64,000 nucleotides of DNA, from contig OX335656.1 of NCBI GenBank assembly GCA_946894095.1, forward strand, positions 8,509,001 through 8,573,000, in the 5' to 3' direction. Source of the stretch: Incurvaria masculella (taxonomy: Eukaryota; Arthropoda; Insecta; Lepidoptera; Incurvariidae). Positions 20,476-33,459 of the stretch are shown piece after piece. A model generated the notes under the pieces. It made no database searches. It was given only the letters and a program-made list of their open reading frames with translations, and was not told the DNA's origin. Position 1 is the first letter of the stretch, and each line of letters starts with the position of its first letter. Made by a program: the position numbers and the translations under genes.

Positions 20476-20908
20476 AGGGTTCCGTACCCAAAGGGTGCCA
20501 ACGGAACACTATTACTAAGTCTCCGCTGTCCGTCCGTCCTCCCCTCCGTCACAGAGCTGTATGATACAGCCTGTATCTCATGAACCGTAATAGAATAGGT
20601 AGGCAGCTGAATTTTTCACAGAGTGTGTATTTATTTTGCCGCTTTAAAAACAAATAGGTAAAATAAAAACATATATATAGGAAAGGGGACCCCATAAAAA
20701 AAAAGTGATCTTTTAGTGTTTAATAGTACGGTTGTACGATAGTACGGAAGGGTTCCGTACCATCGTACAAGTACAACAAAAAAATCTTTAATTTTTATAA
20801 TTTTTTTAAATTTATCTATTTGTTGTTATAACGGATGGACAGACGGACGGACAGCGGAGGCTTAGTAATAGGGTTCCGTTTTCACGCTTTAGGTACGGAA
20901 CCCTAAAA
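20476..20908. repeat. Two head-to-head GGGTTCCGTA elements
   Basis: A forward copy (20476 to about 20760) is followed by a shortened reverse copy ending GGTACGGAACCCTAA (to 20908). Confidence 0.7.
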
Positions 20909-21774
20909 ACGTCTAACATAAAGTGTAAAGCGTGTTTAAATTTTATATTGGGAAAGATGTACCCATGAACATATGAACACACGAATAAATGTAAGCAAAC
21001 GAAGCGTAGGAGGCAGTGGGGGAAGCGGTTGTAAGGAAAGTAAGCGACTACACAGCTAGGCGTGGCTAGGCACGAGAAAGACACTCAGGGGAGTAAAATT
21101 TGCGAAGTTTTATAATCGCGCCTCCTCCTTGGTGTAATATAAATACCTTATAAAAAGAAATAAGGCATTCTTTGAGGAGTCGCAGTGGTGAAGCTGGAAA
21201 ATTGCGTTTGAGGTTTTAGGCGTGAGCCTTGGGGGGTATAAAAGGGTTTTTAACCTTTTAGAGACGTTTACGTTGCCATGGTAACGGCTAATTAGGCGTC
21301 TATGTTACCTTATGGAGAACTTAATTTTGACGCGTTCACTGCGCGCCCAATGACATTTTATCTTGCATTAATTTTTTGACATTATCATATTTTGACGCAG
21401 CAAACTATTGACTAACATTCTGCTAAAAATAAATCCGTATCCACGATTTATTGTGAATAATAAAAAGACGTGTGGATGTCTACAATTATGCACTTAGCTT
21501 AAAATTTGAATCTTACTGTCAGATTTTTCGCTAGATTTCTTTAATATTTCCTCATTAATAATGCGGCTAAGTTAATCTAGAGATAGTTCTCATGCGAAAT
21601 ATACCCAAGATGATAACAATATACATTAAACGCAATTATTTTTTTAAAATAGGGACTACTATTTTTAATTGGATGAAGTTTTCAATTTAATAATGAAAAC
21701 AATGTGATATTCACTGTCCCGGTGATGCGTTAAGAGCGGATATAATTTTCGGAGCGGTTGGTGCGGTGGCCGTA
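20909..21774. other. Intron sequence, no feature recognised
   Basis: AT-rich, no supported gene or repeat. Confidence 0.5.
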
Positions 21775-21900
21775 CGGTTGTGGTATTTTTTCATGGTATT
21801 AGCCAAATGCACCGCATTTCTGAGGAAATAAGATGCCATACCGGATCTTCCCTTTATGAGCCTGCCTACTTTAAACTGAATGGACTTAATGTTTTCCGGT
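21775..21900 (-). repeat. tRNA-SINE family fragment, diverged
   Basis: Recognised by ATCTTCCCTTTATGAGCCTG followed by AAACTGAATGGA, parallel to 59935-59975. Confidence 0.55.
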
Positions 21901-23234
21901 GTTTCCGATGACAAACTCAATCAATGCAATGGTAATAATTTGGACGGCTTAGCCCCTAACACTTAGTAGGGAAACAGGACCAACAGTTTTACATGTTTAT
22001 TGTTTATTCAGCATCCATAGACAGTACACTGCACTCGGATTTGTCATATTTTATCATTAGCCAGTTCGGCAATCCCAGCGAAGAAGAACTGGCAAGAAAC
22101 TCCGTTGGTTTATATTTTCATCGTCCACCTATTCTAAGTTTAATAAAGTATTTAGAATCACAAAAAAAAACGCTAAATTATTATGAATTGACGAGAATCA
22201 ACCGTTCATGTCATATGCAACAGTTTATGACAAATATCAGTTTATTTGTAAAGACCATGCCCGCCATCTAACATGTTGCCAATTGAAGCAAGCCAGTCCC
22301 CACAAACAGCACCCGATCACGAGCATCACGCCGGGCACAGCCATCGTCTTTCTCAACCATATTTTAGGGGAAGAGGAGACCCGAACCTAGCGTCGCTTCA
22401 AGCAAGCACCTTAAAGCGATGCACTACTCCAGTGGCAACATGAAAAAGTAGTGAAAACTTTGTACGATTTAGTTTTAATACTTTCTGTCATGAACTACTA
22501 CAGTGACCTCTAAACAAAGAGTCAAAATCACGGAGGAGGGAGGTAGAGAGGAGATGGTCTTAGCAAACTGGGTCTGTGTCCACCAAGTGGGTCTCTACGT
22601 CACAGCCCACGTGATAAGAAGGCGTGGCTTAGCGACATTCGCGACATGGCGCTGGCGGTGTTAGGTTGTGGGACAATATTATGGTCTGCGGCGCAATTTT
22701 CAGCGAACAGTCGATTACAAGATGAGATTTTGTATAAAATATTGCAAACATTACACAGGACAAAATAATCTAAAGTTTGTAGGTCGAATTCAGTTTTATT
22801 TGTCAGTAAAACACCTCATATTTTATAATTTGAGTTAATATTCAAGCATTGTATCGATGTATCGCTCTTGCTATGTGCCGATAAATAGCGCGCAATAATT
22901 TTCTTTGTACGGTAAGATATATTGATCTCATGATGCAAATTTTTAAGATATTTTTTAATGAAAATGATTTGAATCCGCGCGAAAGTATAGATTTAAATTT
23001 CGAAGGTTTTTTATAGAAAAACTAAGACTAAAATGCAAAAGGCGCCATCTAGTTGTACTCTTGTAACCACTAAGAATAGCTCTCGGAATAGCTGCTACCA
23101 GAATACCGGTTCTTCAGGTAGATGGATTTGTTTTTCCTCCCGCTTCCCCGCGCAGTGTCACGCTGCGTTCCTTAGTAATATGAGGTAATAATACCTCCTC
23201 TCTTCCTCACTCCTCCGTGGTCAATATACAACAT
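21901..23234. other. Intron sequence, no gene recognised
   Basis: A 92-codon frame at 21993-22271 has no recognised domain and contains a GAAGAAGAACTGGCAAGAAA string that looks like an old repeat remnant. Confidence 0.4.
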
Positions 23235-23395
23235 GCATTAGGAACCATGGAGAGGCTCGCATTCGCGACGAAATACCCTTATGCTACTCTGAAATAAAAA
23301 GGAATCCACGAGCCGGGATTGAACTTTTCGTAAGAGAGGCGAGAGGCCCGTCACCTAGGCTTGGTGAGGAACGAGAGCGGTGGGGAAATGGCAGC
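23235..23395 (-). repeat. tRNA-SINE fragment with tRNA-like head
   Basis: The minus strand carries a B-box-like AAGTTCAATCCCGG and an A-box-like GCCTAGGTGACGGG, and joins the SINE body at GAACCATGGAGAGGCTCGCA (plus strand). Confidence 0.55.
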
Positions 23396-23438
23396 TAAGG
23401 GATGTCATCATAGGATATGAATATAGTATTCGCCAAGG

Positions 23439-23501
23439 CGGGGTACATGCTCAGAATTCTAATTTTATTCGGTTCTAATTAGAATTCTGAGCAGTACCCC
23501 G
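23439..23501. repeat. 25-bp hairpin
   Basis: Arms CGGGGTACATGCTCAGAATT...(23439-23464) and its complement (23477-23501) with one extra base and a 12-nt loop. Confidence 0.7.
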
Positions 23502-23697
23502 CTCAGAATTTTAATTTCTTGACGATAAAGTTATTTTCTTCGATGGATAGACATAAAATAATGATTGAAAATACGTCCTAATTTGGTCTTACAATAATCA
23601 TTAGGTAGCGGTTGTAAGTTTACAAAAATGATTGTCAAAATTTGCACCCGTGAATAACCTCCAAAATTTAAAGTGAATGTCTACATTTCATACCAGC

Positions 23698-23735
23698 GCG
23701 GCGGTGCGGAGGCGGTGCGGAGGCGGTGCGGAGAG
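23698..23735 (+). repeat. GGCGGTGCGGA microsatellite
   Basis: About three and a half 11-bp units. Confidence 0.7.
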
Positions 23736-24254
23736 CTGCCCGATAACCCTCGTGTAAATGGATAAAGTTTAGATTATATTTGAATTGCTTTCCTAATGCA
23801 TACGCGAGCAGTTATGAGCCCATCGAAATGGAAATTAGCCCTTTTGATATTGTTATATTAAACCGACGGCCAATTGATTCATCGATATAACCCTATTCAT
23901 TTATCAAGGTTTACATATCTGAATATGTTACTAACTCGTCCATTTTACATTACCTTATTGAAGGTTTGCTTAAGCAAAAGTAAAGGCATCAAGGAAAATC
24001 AGAGTGTGCAAAAACCCATATCGCTAGTGATGACAGTAATGCAAATTTATCAGTCGAGTCAGGCAAACCTATCGTAGACAACTTCTGTTTTTTTTCTTAT
24101 TAATTCATAATTTTATTTAGATAATCAAAACATCCCGAATTCTTGCTACCATACCATATCAGGCCCTTATTAGCTATATTTATCGTCTTCATAATCGTAT
24201 GGATCCCAAAAATCTATCCAATAACGAGCAACGTTTATTTTTTCAAGCAACTGA

Positions 24255-24372
24255 GCATGGATGTCTAAGAATACCATACCCACCGTCATGATATCATGCT
24301 ATCGCCCAACACATCGCATTCCCGAAGGGATTAGGTGCCAAGCTCAAACCTACCTTTTATACTGCAAGAATG
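24255..24372 (-). repeat. tRNA-SINE family fragment
   Basis: Recognised by CATTCCCGAAGGGATTAGGT, parallel to 59910-59935. Confidence 0.5.
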
Positions 24373-26145
24373 GTACATTCATGTATGTGAGGGTCCTCTA
24401 ACTTGTAAATATCAATGCTTGCGGTATGTAATTCATATGCCATAGGAGAAAATTAAGCGTGGAGTGCACAATCTTTGGTCAGTGATAATATGTCCGTCCT
24501 TATTTTTCGCTTGAAGAATAAAAAAAGGCCGTTACTATAATACTAAATAGAGATTGGGCACGAATTAAGGTTAATATTATGTATTGTCAAAATATTACAA
24601 TACCTATTGCTGGCTTAGAACAAGATGATATTTTAGCGACTACAGCACAGTAAATACCAACAAAAATTTAAACATTATTTATGTTTAGGGCGTCTACATT
24701 TGTTTTATTTCAATGTAAGGTGGTGGTTTTATGGTTTGGCAACAGACTACTTTTTATTATTATTTTTTTATGAAAAACCGGTATGGGTGGTTGTGCTGAG
24801 GACCAAAGGTGCTTAGAAAATCCAAAAACACCTCGCCTCGCGAAACCACGCTCAACGAGGCGCCATACCATGTTGACTTATGATATGTTGCAGCCGACGT
24901 TACAACAAATCATGTATGTGTTGTAGCGTCAGCTGTGATAGAATATTGAAACCAAACCCTAAGTACAGTTCGATCAACGGAGTAATAAGGATTATGATTA
25001 CATTCCAACCGCTGTTCCTCCATTTATCCACTTTATCCACACCCAACCTTATCCAATTCAGAAAGAGAAAAAGAAGACGATCATACCACTTAGCACGAGT
25101 CAGAACTGTTGGGGTTCGTGCTCTGATTGATCCACGTTATATTCCAAATTCAGAGAACCCACATAAAGACATAAACCGAGGCGGACCTCAGCAGGAGGCA
25201 AAATAATCTTTATCCAAGCGAACTAGGTTAGTACGTATTTGCGGTATATGTAAACGACCATTTTTTATTCTTGCATCATTGAATTATTTAAAAAAACATA
25301 TGTGCAATGTTTTAAGAGCTGTATGAAAACTAGCTTCATTTATTCAAAATAAACATAAGAGGCGCCTTAAGACGCCCATGGGCTTTCTGCTGGCCGGCCA
25401 GGTACATTTCCACACCATGTGTGAAGGAGCCCAGGTTGTATTTTGAGAAAAACAACTACGGCAGGGAGTCGATTGCATAGTTTACTGACACTATCGATAA
25501 AAGATATGATTCATGTCTTATCATATAGTTTAGTCCGAGATACAGTCAGTAAGAAGATACATTCTCCTAAACTAAAGAACAGTTTTAAATTCTCCGAGTG
25601 TACATTAAACAACTCCGTTCGCTCAAATTGGAGACTTGTGTAAATTTACTGACAGGCAAAGGGAATAACTAAGGAAAAGGCGAAGTCTTCATAAAGTATT
25701 CCGTCCGGGTGTCAACACGTGAACATCTGGCGGCGGTCCGGGTCGCCATCTCTACAGCGGAGCATTCATATGCAAATGTGTGAAGAATCAGACTTGAATT
25801 TAGTGCTGCTTCTAGCCAGGCGTCCCGCTGCAGATTTAAGAACGGCTCCAATATGTCTGTGACTTTGGCATGTACGTTTAAGTTGGGTTGGAAGTTTTTG
25901 AAAATTGGGGACAGCAGTAGCAAGCGCGCTAGATGCCAATATATCTCGCTCCTTTTCATCTATGGTCCAAACGTTATTAAGGTATGCCTTGGCATATTTA
26001 AAAAGGGTTATTGTATTTTGTTGTACAACTTAAAAAAATGTGCGTTCTAATACATACTGTGTGAGCAGGAAATATTAGATATGAAATATAAAATTTTTCT
26101 TAAGCCGTAAAATATTGTCTCTTTTTATAAAATAAGAGTGGATGA
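24373..26145. other. Intron sequence with one unclassified repeat
   Basis: A repeat at 24778-24865 (TGTGCTGAGGACCAAAGGTG, GCGAAACCACGCTCA) recurs at 26146-26208 and, inverted, at 37543-37640. Open frames at 24880-25206 and 25669-25959 have no recognised domain or coding bias I can support. Confidence 0.5.
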
Positions 26146-26208
26146 GCTTAGGACCAAAGGTGTTTAGAAAAGCCAAATGCACCTCGCTCGCGAAACCACG
26201 CTTAGCGA
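26146..26208 (+). repeat. Unclassified dispersed repeat, second copy
   Basis: Shares TTAGGACCAAAGGTG and CGCGAAACCACGCT with the copy at 24778. Confidence 0.55.
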
Positions 26209-27217
26209 TATTTTATTGTTTGATTTATTATTAATAATAATTATCTGACTACAGGTGATCCCGAATATATAAATTATTTTCGAATGTTATGTTAACCTAA
26301 TACTGGTTAAAAATACATATACTTAGAATAATTGTTATGTCTAAATAAGAATCAGCCTATGTATTTTTTAGGCCTTTCTTTTCGATGTAGACGAGGGCAC
26401 CTGACACAAAAATGTTTCACAATCAGAATGCTTTTATCTCGATCATCATTATATTTGTTCACATCTAGCGCATCAAGAGATACGCCGGCTTCACTAGTTG
26501 CCCGCGTCGCCCGCAAGAGCGCATCGCGAGCGTGAAACAGAGGGCAAGGCGACACGACACGTCCACAGTAAAAAGAAAACAACAGTGCGGAGACACTTTA
26601 CGCGAGCAAATAAGTTGTTAACTACATTTCGTACTGCTTTGCATCGTCCCAAAAGTAAAAAAAATATTTTAGGGAAATTTAAAGGATTGTAAATTATTAT
26701 AGGGTTGTAACGTATTGTAATTAGAATGTGTGGTAGGAAACTACAGATTAATTGATTAGGCTAGGTTAAGGTTAGGTAAGTTAGGTATCAATATTTTATA
26801 TATTTCGATCGAAAGTAATATGTCCTTCACACTCTCTATCTCTACTAATTAAAAAACACTACGGGGTGTCTTGTCTGTAATTTAGAAAAATCCAAAAAAA
26901 GTCATTCTAGATGGGCTTATACTAAAGAAACTCGAAATGGAAAAAAAACTGTTTTTGGAAGTGTGTCTTATCTTTAACAATGTTTGGCTGCTTTTCAAGA
27001 TAGAATAGCTTATTTTTATTTAGATGCGGCTTTAATCAATAGAATCGTGCAGATCTCGAAGAGGTGTTTCCCAAATATCTTCACGATATGTTTAAAATAT
27101 TTTGAGTCGATATAGTTTCGGGCACCAGAAATAAGCTCCATAAAGTTTTATAAACTTATTTTTTAACATAATTTATTTACTATATTTATACGTACATATT
27201 TATTAACATATCAAGGT
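26209..27217. other. Intron sequence, no feature recognised
   Basis: AT-rich with no supported gene; a GGTTAGG-like stretch at about 26765-26790 is short. Confidence 0.5.
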
Positions 27218-27372
27218 GATGCGATGGCGATTGCGATGAGTGATAATTATGACAGCGGTACGGCTAAAAAGTAAGTACCTGTAAACATCTTACCAATAAC
27301 ATCAGCATTCTTCTTACTTAAGACTGCCGTATCAATGTCATAATTATCACTCATCGAAATCGCTATCGCATC
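27218..27372. repeat. Long imperfect hairpin (155 bp)
   Basis: Arms of about 57 bp, starting GATGCGATGGCGATTGCGAT and its near complement ending ATCGCTATCGCATC, with a loop of about 40 nt. A central 20-bp block is perfectly paired. It could be a tiny MITE or a hairpin RNA source. Confidence 0.7.
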
Positions 27373-27600
27373 ATCCTTATTGGAACTTACAAGAATGGCG
27401 AAACATAAACTACTGATTTTGGTAGCTAATAAGCCCGATTAAATGGATTTAATGAGGAGTTTATGACTTCACAGTTTAAATAACACTTGCACATATGCTT
27501 CTTATTATGGAGATTTCATTTCATGTATATTAGGAACTATTTATTCAGTCGTTATACAATTTTAATAACATTTTACGTGGATCGAAATTATTTTACATTT

Positions 27601-27715
27601 GACAGGTTGAAAGTGTTGCCAACCAATTCCATCGGATGAAAATAATTGTCCGTGTCTTCAATCCAGTTCAATGCAGCCATGCTCATAAGGGAAAGGTCCT
27701 GGCATGACACATAAA
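27601..27715 (+). repeat. tRNA-SINE family fragment
   Basis: Body only: AATCCAGTTCAATGCAGCCA then GGTCCTGGCATGACAC. Confidence 0.6.
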
Positions 27716-28990
27716 AAACGTTTACCCTTCTTCTATTTTTGTTTACTGTGCCACTGTGTTGGGGCGCGCGAGGCACAAAAGTGAAAGATATTTAATTTCT
27801 TAAAAGCATCCCAGAGGAAACGCGCACTCCATTAGTGCGACAACAGTCGGACCTGAGCACGGTGCGGCTCGACTCGGCTCAGTCGGTGGCGGCGGCAGCG
27901 GCGGGGGCGGCGGCGGCGGCAGGGCATGGATGCGAGGCCCTCATTGAAAGCGTTGCTAACGGTGCTAACTTTATAGTGAATTAATATTTTACATTGATAT
28001 ATTCGGAAACTAAACAACTATAACAATTAACATCCAGCAAACTTATTGTAAAATATTTTTAATCATTATTAGATTCTCTTTTTAAAATATAAGTACCTAT
28101 GCTCATTGCGCCAGGATTATATTAAGTTGCTAAGTAAGTAGATGTAGGTAATCCTTGACGTTCACATTGAGCCAACATTATTCCTAGGCGGAAGAGTCGT
28201 TGGCGGGACATGACCCACCCAGGCGGCCGAGCGTGATAAACGCCCCACAGGGCAGCTGCCTGTCACCGCTTCTCTACGCGACCAGAAAATGACATTCCCA
28301 TCCTACATGGATGAATCTCTAGGAGTGGGAATAAGACGTGATACTTGGCCTGATTTGAAGATGACAGTGCGTACTTCTCGTCACGTTCGGGCGGTCATAG
28401 TAGCCATGATAATACAGTGGTTGCTGTACTTGCTACCTGAGCGCCGGAAATATTGCTGTCACCGTGACCAGCCTATAGAGCACCTGTGCACGCAATATAC
28501 ATCTCAGAGGCCAGAGTTGAGTAGGAACCCTTAGTTTCCTACGTCCTGGGACCAGGTCACTTCCATTATCACTTGTAAGACAGTCACCCCGTTAAGACTT
28601 TTGTCCGGATGCTAGCGAAAATTAGACAGTAAAAGACTTATGTGCGCTCGTGAATAAGGAACGCAGCCTCGGCGCAATGGAGGCCTAACTCCTACTCTGC
28701 CAAATAAAAATTAAAAAAGACTATGATTGTCAATCATACATTCCAAAGCACACGCGCACGGCGCGCGGCGTGTGAATGGCGAAGAAAACAGAATGTTATC
28801 CCTTTTGTAACTCCGCGCGAGCGTACATACCACATACCTACTGAGGACATGGCGCAAGTTACCGTCCAAGTTACCGTCCTATATCAAACATTTCACATCA
28901 CTGACCAAGGGTGAGAATATAATATGCTTGATTTCGTCCCAGACACTGTGTAAATCTTAGATGAAAAAGAAATGATGTTATAAGATACCT
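27716..28990. other. Intron sequence with a GC-rich trinucleotide island
   Basis: A GGC-repeat island at 27880-27935 has no coding support. No gene recognised in the rest. Confidence 0.4.
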
Positions 28991-29400
28991 ACATTTTTTT
29001 TTTTATTTATTTATTTATTCACACAAATATAAACAACAAATAATATTCGCTACCACTTAAACTGGCCCAAAGGCTGTATTATAAGTGGTAGGCTAGTTAT
29101 GTTCAACAATGTTCACCTACACACTGATCTTGTGTTTTACAAACATTACAGTCACAATCACAATCAATGCTTGGGTACATTCTAATATCTAACCGGAGAT
29201 TTATGTCTACCCTCACTACAAATTACAGAGATTAGGCTCGCTGCAGAGATACGACACACCATTGCATAAAGTGGTAATATTAAAAAAATAATAATAGGGT
29301 AAATCAAATAAATGGTAACTAATTGTTACTTCATTAAATCTTGTAGAAAAAGTGCATAAAGTAAACTAAGACTAAGTAAATATCCCAGGTATTTCTCAAG
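28991..29400 (-). repeat. Probable retroposon 3' end
   Basis: Starts with a T run and TTTATTTATTTATTTATTCA, as the reversed tail of a LINE or SINE would. Family not recognised. Confidence 0.25.
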
Positions 29401-31373
29401 AATAGTGCAATCTAAGTACTTGTTACATTTCACGTGAGTTTTATAGATATATCCGTTCGTTGGGCAGCACAAAGTAATAGTATTCACGGTGGACACTTGT
29501 ACAAATGTAAACCGCTCGCTTGTGTGAACATGGCTTTGAACTTGTTCGGTAACTTGCTTTCCAGCCAGTCTTTGTTTTCAGCAGTATTTTCAGCATCGCC
29601 GCTGTATTTTGCTTACGACTGACGTTTGATGCGACACCCCTAAACTCGAACATGATTGACAACTTTTAATAGTTTTATGGGACATACCCCAAGAACGGAT
29701 GCGTTGATCAATGCAAGCATGTCATGATCCATGCATATATTTGAGAGTACTTATTCTGGTGAACAACGTGCAATTGAGTCAAAACGCAAAAATGCGAGAT
29801 TCTGGCCACGTCTTCCGATGTCAGCAGTGAAACTTATTGAACGGTTCGTTAGTTCAAGTTACTTCCAAACGCTTCGAATAAACTCACAGAATTATTTGAT
29901 TCAGCTGCATAATTCATAGATCCGTTGAGCTGCCGAAACAGCTGCTAAACTTGATTAGGGCCTCAACGAAAACTGTATCCCTCGATTTGTCTCTCTCGTC
30001 CTAATCCTTTCGGAGGAAATAAACAAATGGGCGGCGGCGCCACGGGTGGTGACGTGACCCAGCACCCAGCGGCATCCGAGTCGACGCCGACGTAACAAAA
30101 TGGCGACATTAGTCGTAGGGGTTGAAACGTTTTGGTAAGCGATTCGTTTCAATATTTGGGACGTGTCTTGCAGCGACGACGTTATCGGTTCATACGGTAG
30201 TAATAAACGATTTTAGTCTAATGTGGGTGTTTAAAATGAATTGTATAATAGCTGACCACAGTTATACTTCGCGGTCATGTTGGCCGAACGTTTCAAGTCG
30301 CATGCCGTTCATAATCAGAGCGAGTGGTTGGGAGAAGACTATTTGTTGACCGCAAGGGGCTGTGAAATTGCTCAATACACCTAAAACCTGTACCCGCAGA
30401 CATCCGACGAAGGGCTGGTAACCCACTGCCTCTCCGTTGAATGGTCTCCCGATAGGACATAGGACACATGCCACCCCTTGCACTGATATCAAAATTACAC
30501 TTATGTCAAATAGGATCATTTATGCAATTAAGATCAGCTCATGCGTGGAAAACTGGTTCACATTGTCCACAGACCAGAGATAACATCTATTAATGCAAAT
30601 CCGTTATATCTGTTGGCAGAAAATAACATTCACGCACGTTACATAAAGCTGCTTAAATATTTTGGTAAATCTTGGTATGGCTATGACACCCGTTGCTCTT
30701 GTTGTCGCCAATATATCCCTGGATTTATTCTAATAGCGGGGTGCTCTGTCAACAGTCTCAAAAAACAAAATAATCTAGCTGCAATATGTCGACTTGGCTT
30801 GTATTCTCCACAGCCACTCGGCATTCCACCACCACTCGGCACTCCACAACCACACAGCAATCTCAAAGCATGTACAGTAAAGCCTTTGTAATGCGAATAC
30901 TTAAAATACAGGAGGGTTTGAAGTATTTATGGTATTGATTTTTTATTTCCGTTAATAAATAGAAGGAATAAATTTTATTGTAACAATTTTGCACAATTTT
31001 TAGAGTCCTAATTACTTTTTTGAAACAATTTACTTAATAAGTGGTGAACTTTTGCTTGACCTTACATTTTTTCGAAACACGCCGGAAATACCATTTTCGT
31101 CGGCCTATTGAATGTATTTCTTGAATGCCTCTCTATCCCGGCTTACTTTCTGAAGGGCCAACTTCTTCTTTCTGATCGATTTCTTCGCCCGTAATTTCTG
31201 TTGCTCTCAATGATATTATTCATCCGTGCAACAACTGTGCTACTGCGCCCCCTTGTGCCTATTCTCGACCAGCGTGCGGATGTCGCGGAGGGTCGAGGGA
31301 TCGCACAGACTGTTCGGATTAGCGAGGTTCTACTGTCTATCGAAAGCGTGTAGTTTAAGTACGGTATCCATAC
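29401..31373. other. Intron sequence, no feature recognised
   Basis: Several open frames of 60-116 codons, none with a recognised domain. Moderately GC-rich near 30020-30110. Confidence 0.45.
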
Positions 31374-31531
31374 CTGGTAGCCGTCGCGCGCGCGGCAGTG
31401 CAGCGTGCCGCCCGTGTCGTTGGAGAAGTGCAGTCGGTGCACGGGCTCCAGCGTGAAGATCGCGTCGCTCTCCGCGCCGCCGCCGTCCTCCTCTCCGCCG
31501 CGCTCGCCCTCGGACGATGCGTACACCAACG
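31374..31531 (-). CDS. Dscam-like: Dscam-like gene, exon coding Ig1 N-terminal half
   Basis: A 158-nt exon entered in phase 1 and left in phase 0, with acceptor TTGTTGCAG and donor TACCAG|GTATGG. It codes an acidic, glycine-rich linker (SSEGERGGEEDGGGAES), then IFTLEPVHRLHFSNDTGG and LHCRARDGYQ, the start and first cysteine of Ig1. FxxEPxxRxxFSNxTGG is the usual N-terminal motif of mature Dscam proteins. There is no hydrophobic segment, so the signal peptide must lie on an upstream exon (higher coordinate) that I could not find in the window. The next exon begins 12.2 kb downstream in transcript order. Confidence 0.85.
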
Positions 31532-32034
31532 CTGCAACAATGATATTACTATAGAGCAGGGTTTATTAACCTTTTTGTATTCATGGACCATTTGAGGGAT
31601 TTGAAAATTATTACGGACCCGTTCCGAACTCACCTGAAGGGTAAACATTTTTAATCGATCACGTGTAGTACATGGACGCTCAGCACCGATGCCACGGCAC
31701 AAGAGGTCCATGGACCCCAGGTTAAGAAAGCCAGGCATAGAGTAAACTTTTAAAAGTACAATGTCACACTCATCACGAGCATGGTCACGCACATTTGATT
31801 TTTAATCTGCCCTGTATCTGTCTCTACGCCGATCTCCAAGTGCGCCTTAATCAAGTTGACATCCTGTAATAACAGCGGTTAGTAAAAATAATCTATCAAC
31901 CCCTTACATTTTGCGTTGCGGGCGATTTAGTCTATGAGTGTACCTTTACGACTGCATCATGATAACACGATTCAATGAGAAAATACATTTCGACGTAACG
32001 GTAGGTATTCGGAGGAAATATTTTTTTTTATGTG

Positions 32035-32115
32035 ACTGGACATGGATTGCTAATATCACACCTTCTGTCATGCTATTAGCCTAAGACACCACATGGGAAC
32101 TAGGTGCCATGCCAG
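32035..32115 (-). repeat. tRNA-SINE family fragment
   Basis: Recognised by GACTGGACATGGATTGCTAA and GACACCACATGGGAACTAGG. Confidence 0.55.
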
Positions 32116-32141
32116 CTCAACTTTCAACATGGTTGATATTA

Positions 32142-32432
32142 AAAACCGGCCAAGTGCGAGGCGGACTCGCACACGAAGGGTTCCGTACCATCGTTCAAAA
32201 ATTTGCACAAAAAATTACGTTTGTTGTATGGGGGCCCATTAATTTTAATTTTTTTATTTTAACTATTTGTTGTTATTTCGGCAAAATAAATACACATTCT
32301 GTGAAAATTTCAGCTTCCTATCTATTACGGTTCAAGAGATACAGCCCTGTGACAAACGGACGGACGGACGGACACCGGAGGCTTAGAAATAGGGTTCCGT
32401 TGGCACCCTTTGGGTACGAAACCCTTAAAATG
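32142..32432 (-). repeat. Dispersed GGGTTCCGTA element, near-complete reverse copy
   Basis: Starts AACCGGCCAAGTGCGAGG and ends TTGGGTACGAAACCC, with three GGAC units. Confidence 0.7.
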
Positions 32433-33459
32433 AATACGGCCCTATTTTTCTTTTAAATGAACACTTTAGTGTGACTTCATTTTTACGAAACCCAGCCGTT
32501 GTACTCATAGAATTCAAATGGAAATTAATACTTTAATTTCGCTTTCGCATGGCGTCCGCGCTGTCATTTTATGTTGTATGTTATTTTATGTTACTTCAAA
32601 TGCTACAAAACTAGGCTATAGAGTCCGTGCGGAAAGAGAACCGTCTTAAGATTTGAGGGCGCACATGTGCACATTTACCGTATTTGTCCTGTTGACAACA
32701 CTGGCACGTCATTATCAACAACTTGATATTCTGAGGCTGTGTTAGAATATCATATTTTCAGATTCTCAGGTCTTAATAATTGTTAAATTAAAATCTTAAC
32801 GTTAGTCCCATTGTACTCCACGCCGCCGGTTTTCTATTTCCGCACGGACTCTAACTATACAGGTTGTGGCCGGCCAAATAAAAAACGGTGACTCGTGAAA
32901 GAAGGTTTGCCGCGACATCGAATGACACCTACTCTATCATTCAATAAGTAAAAAAATATAATTATGCACAGATGAATCACAGGTGACTGTAAATCACTGG
33001 CGAATTTGAATTACTAGGGCAGTCAATGTCGTCTTGTCTACGTCAGCGTCACGGTAGTTATATATTTTTTTAACTGCGATATATTATTATATTAAAGCTG
33101 GCTACTTGTATATACATGTAAATGAAGTAGATTCACTCAAACAAATCGTGCACTGCAAATGACTCATTGATAAATCGAATTTTCCACATCAAACGTGCCT
33201 CTGATAAGCTTGAAATTTAATTTCCGGCGCAGCGCTTTGTTTATGGCGCGGGCGGGACGGAACGTGGCGCGGGTCGGCGCGGCCGGCGAGGGGGGGAGGG
33301 GGGAGGCGGGAAGGAGCAAGTCTGCGCGGCAAAGTGGAGCAGATGTCAATGTTAATATTTTATAAGCTCTCCCGGGATAGTCACCAAGTGTTCTGGCGGC
33401 CCCTGTCGCCTGCACCTCTGGGTCGCGGAGCCGGTGTGAACATAAAACGAACGCCTCAG
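32433..33459. other. Upstream region with GC-rich island at 33220-33420
   Basis: The island has no supported frame. On the minus strand a TTATAAAATA string lies at its edge near 33359, upstream of Ig1a; a promoter here is speculative. Confidence 0.3.

Noticed and set aside
1..31531. The gene being hypervariable Dscam1
   Set aside because: Only one intact version exists at the exon 6 position and three at exon 4; the Ig4 end also looks more like Dscam2-4. Not fully excluded.
33164..33415. Signal-peptide exon of the Dscam-like gene
   Set aside because: The frame has no hydrophobic N-terminal segment and no suitable phase-1 donor was seen.
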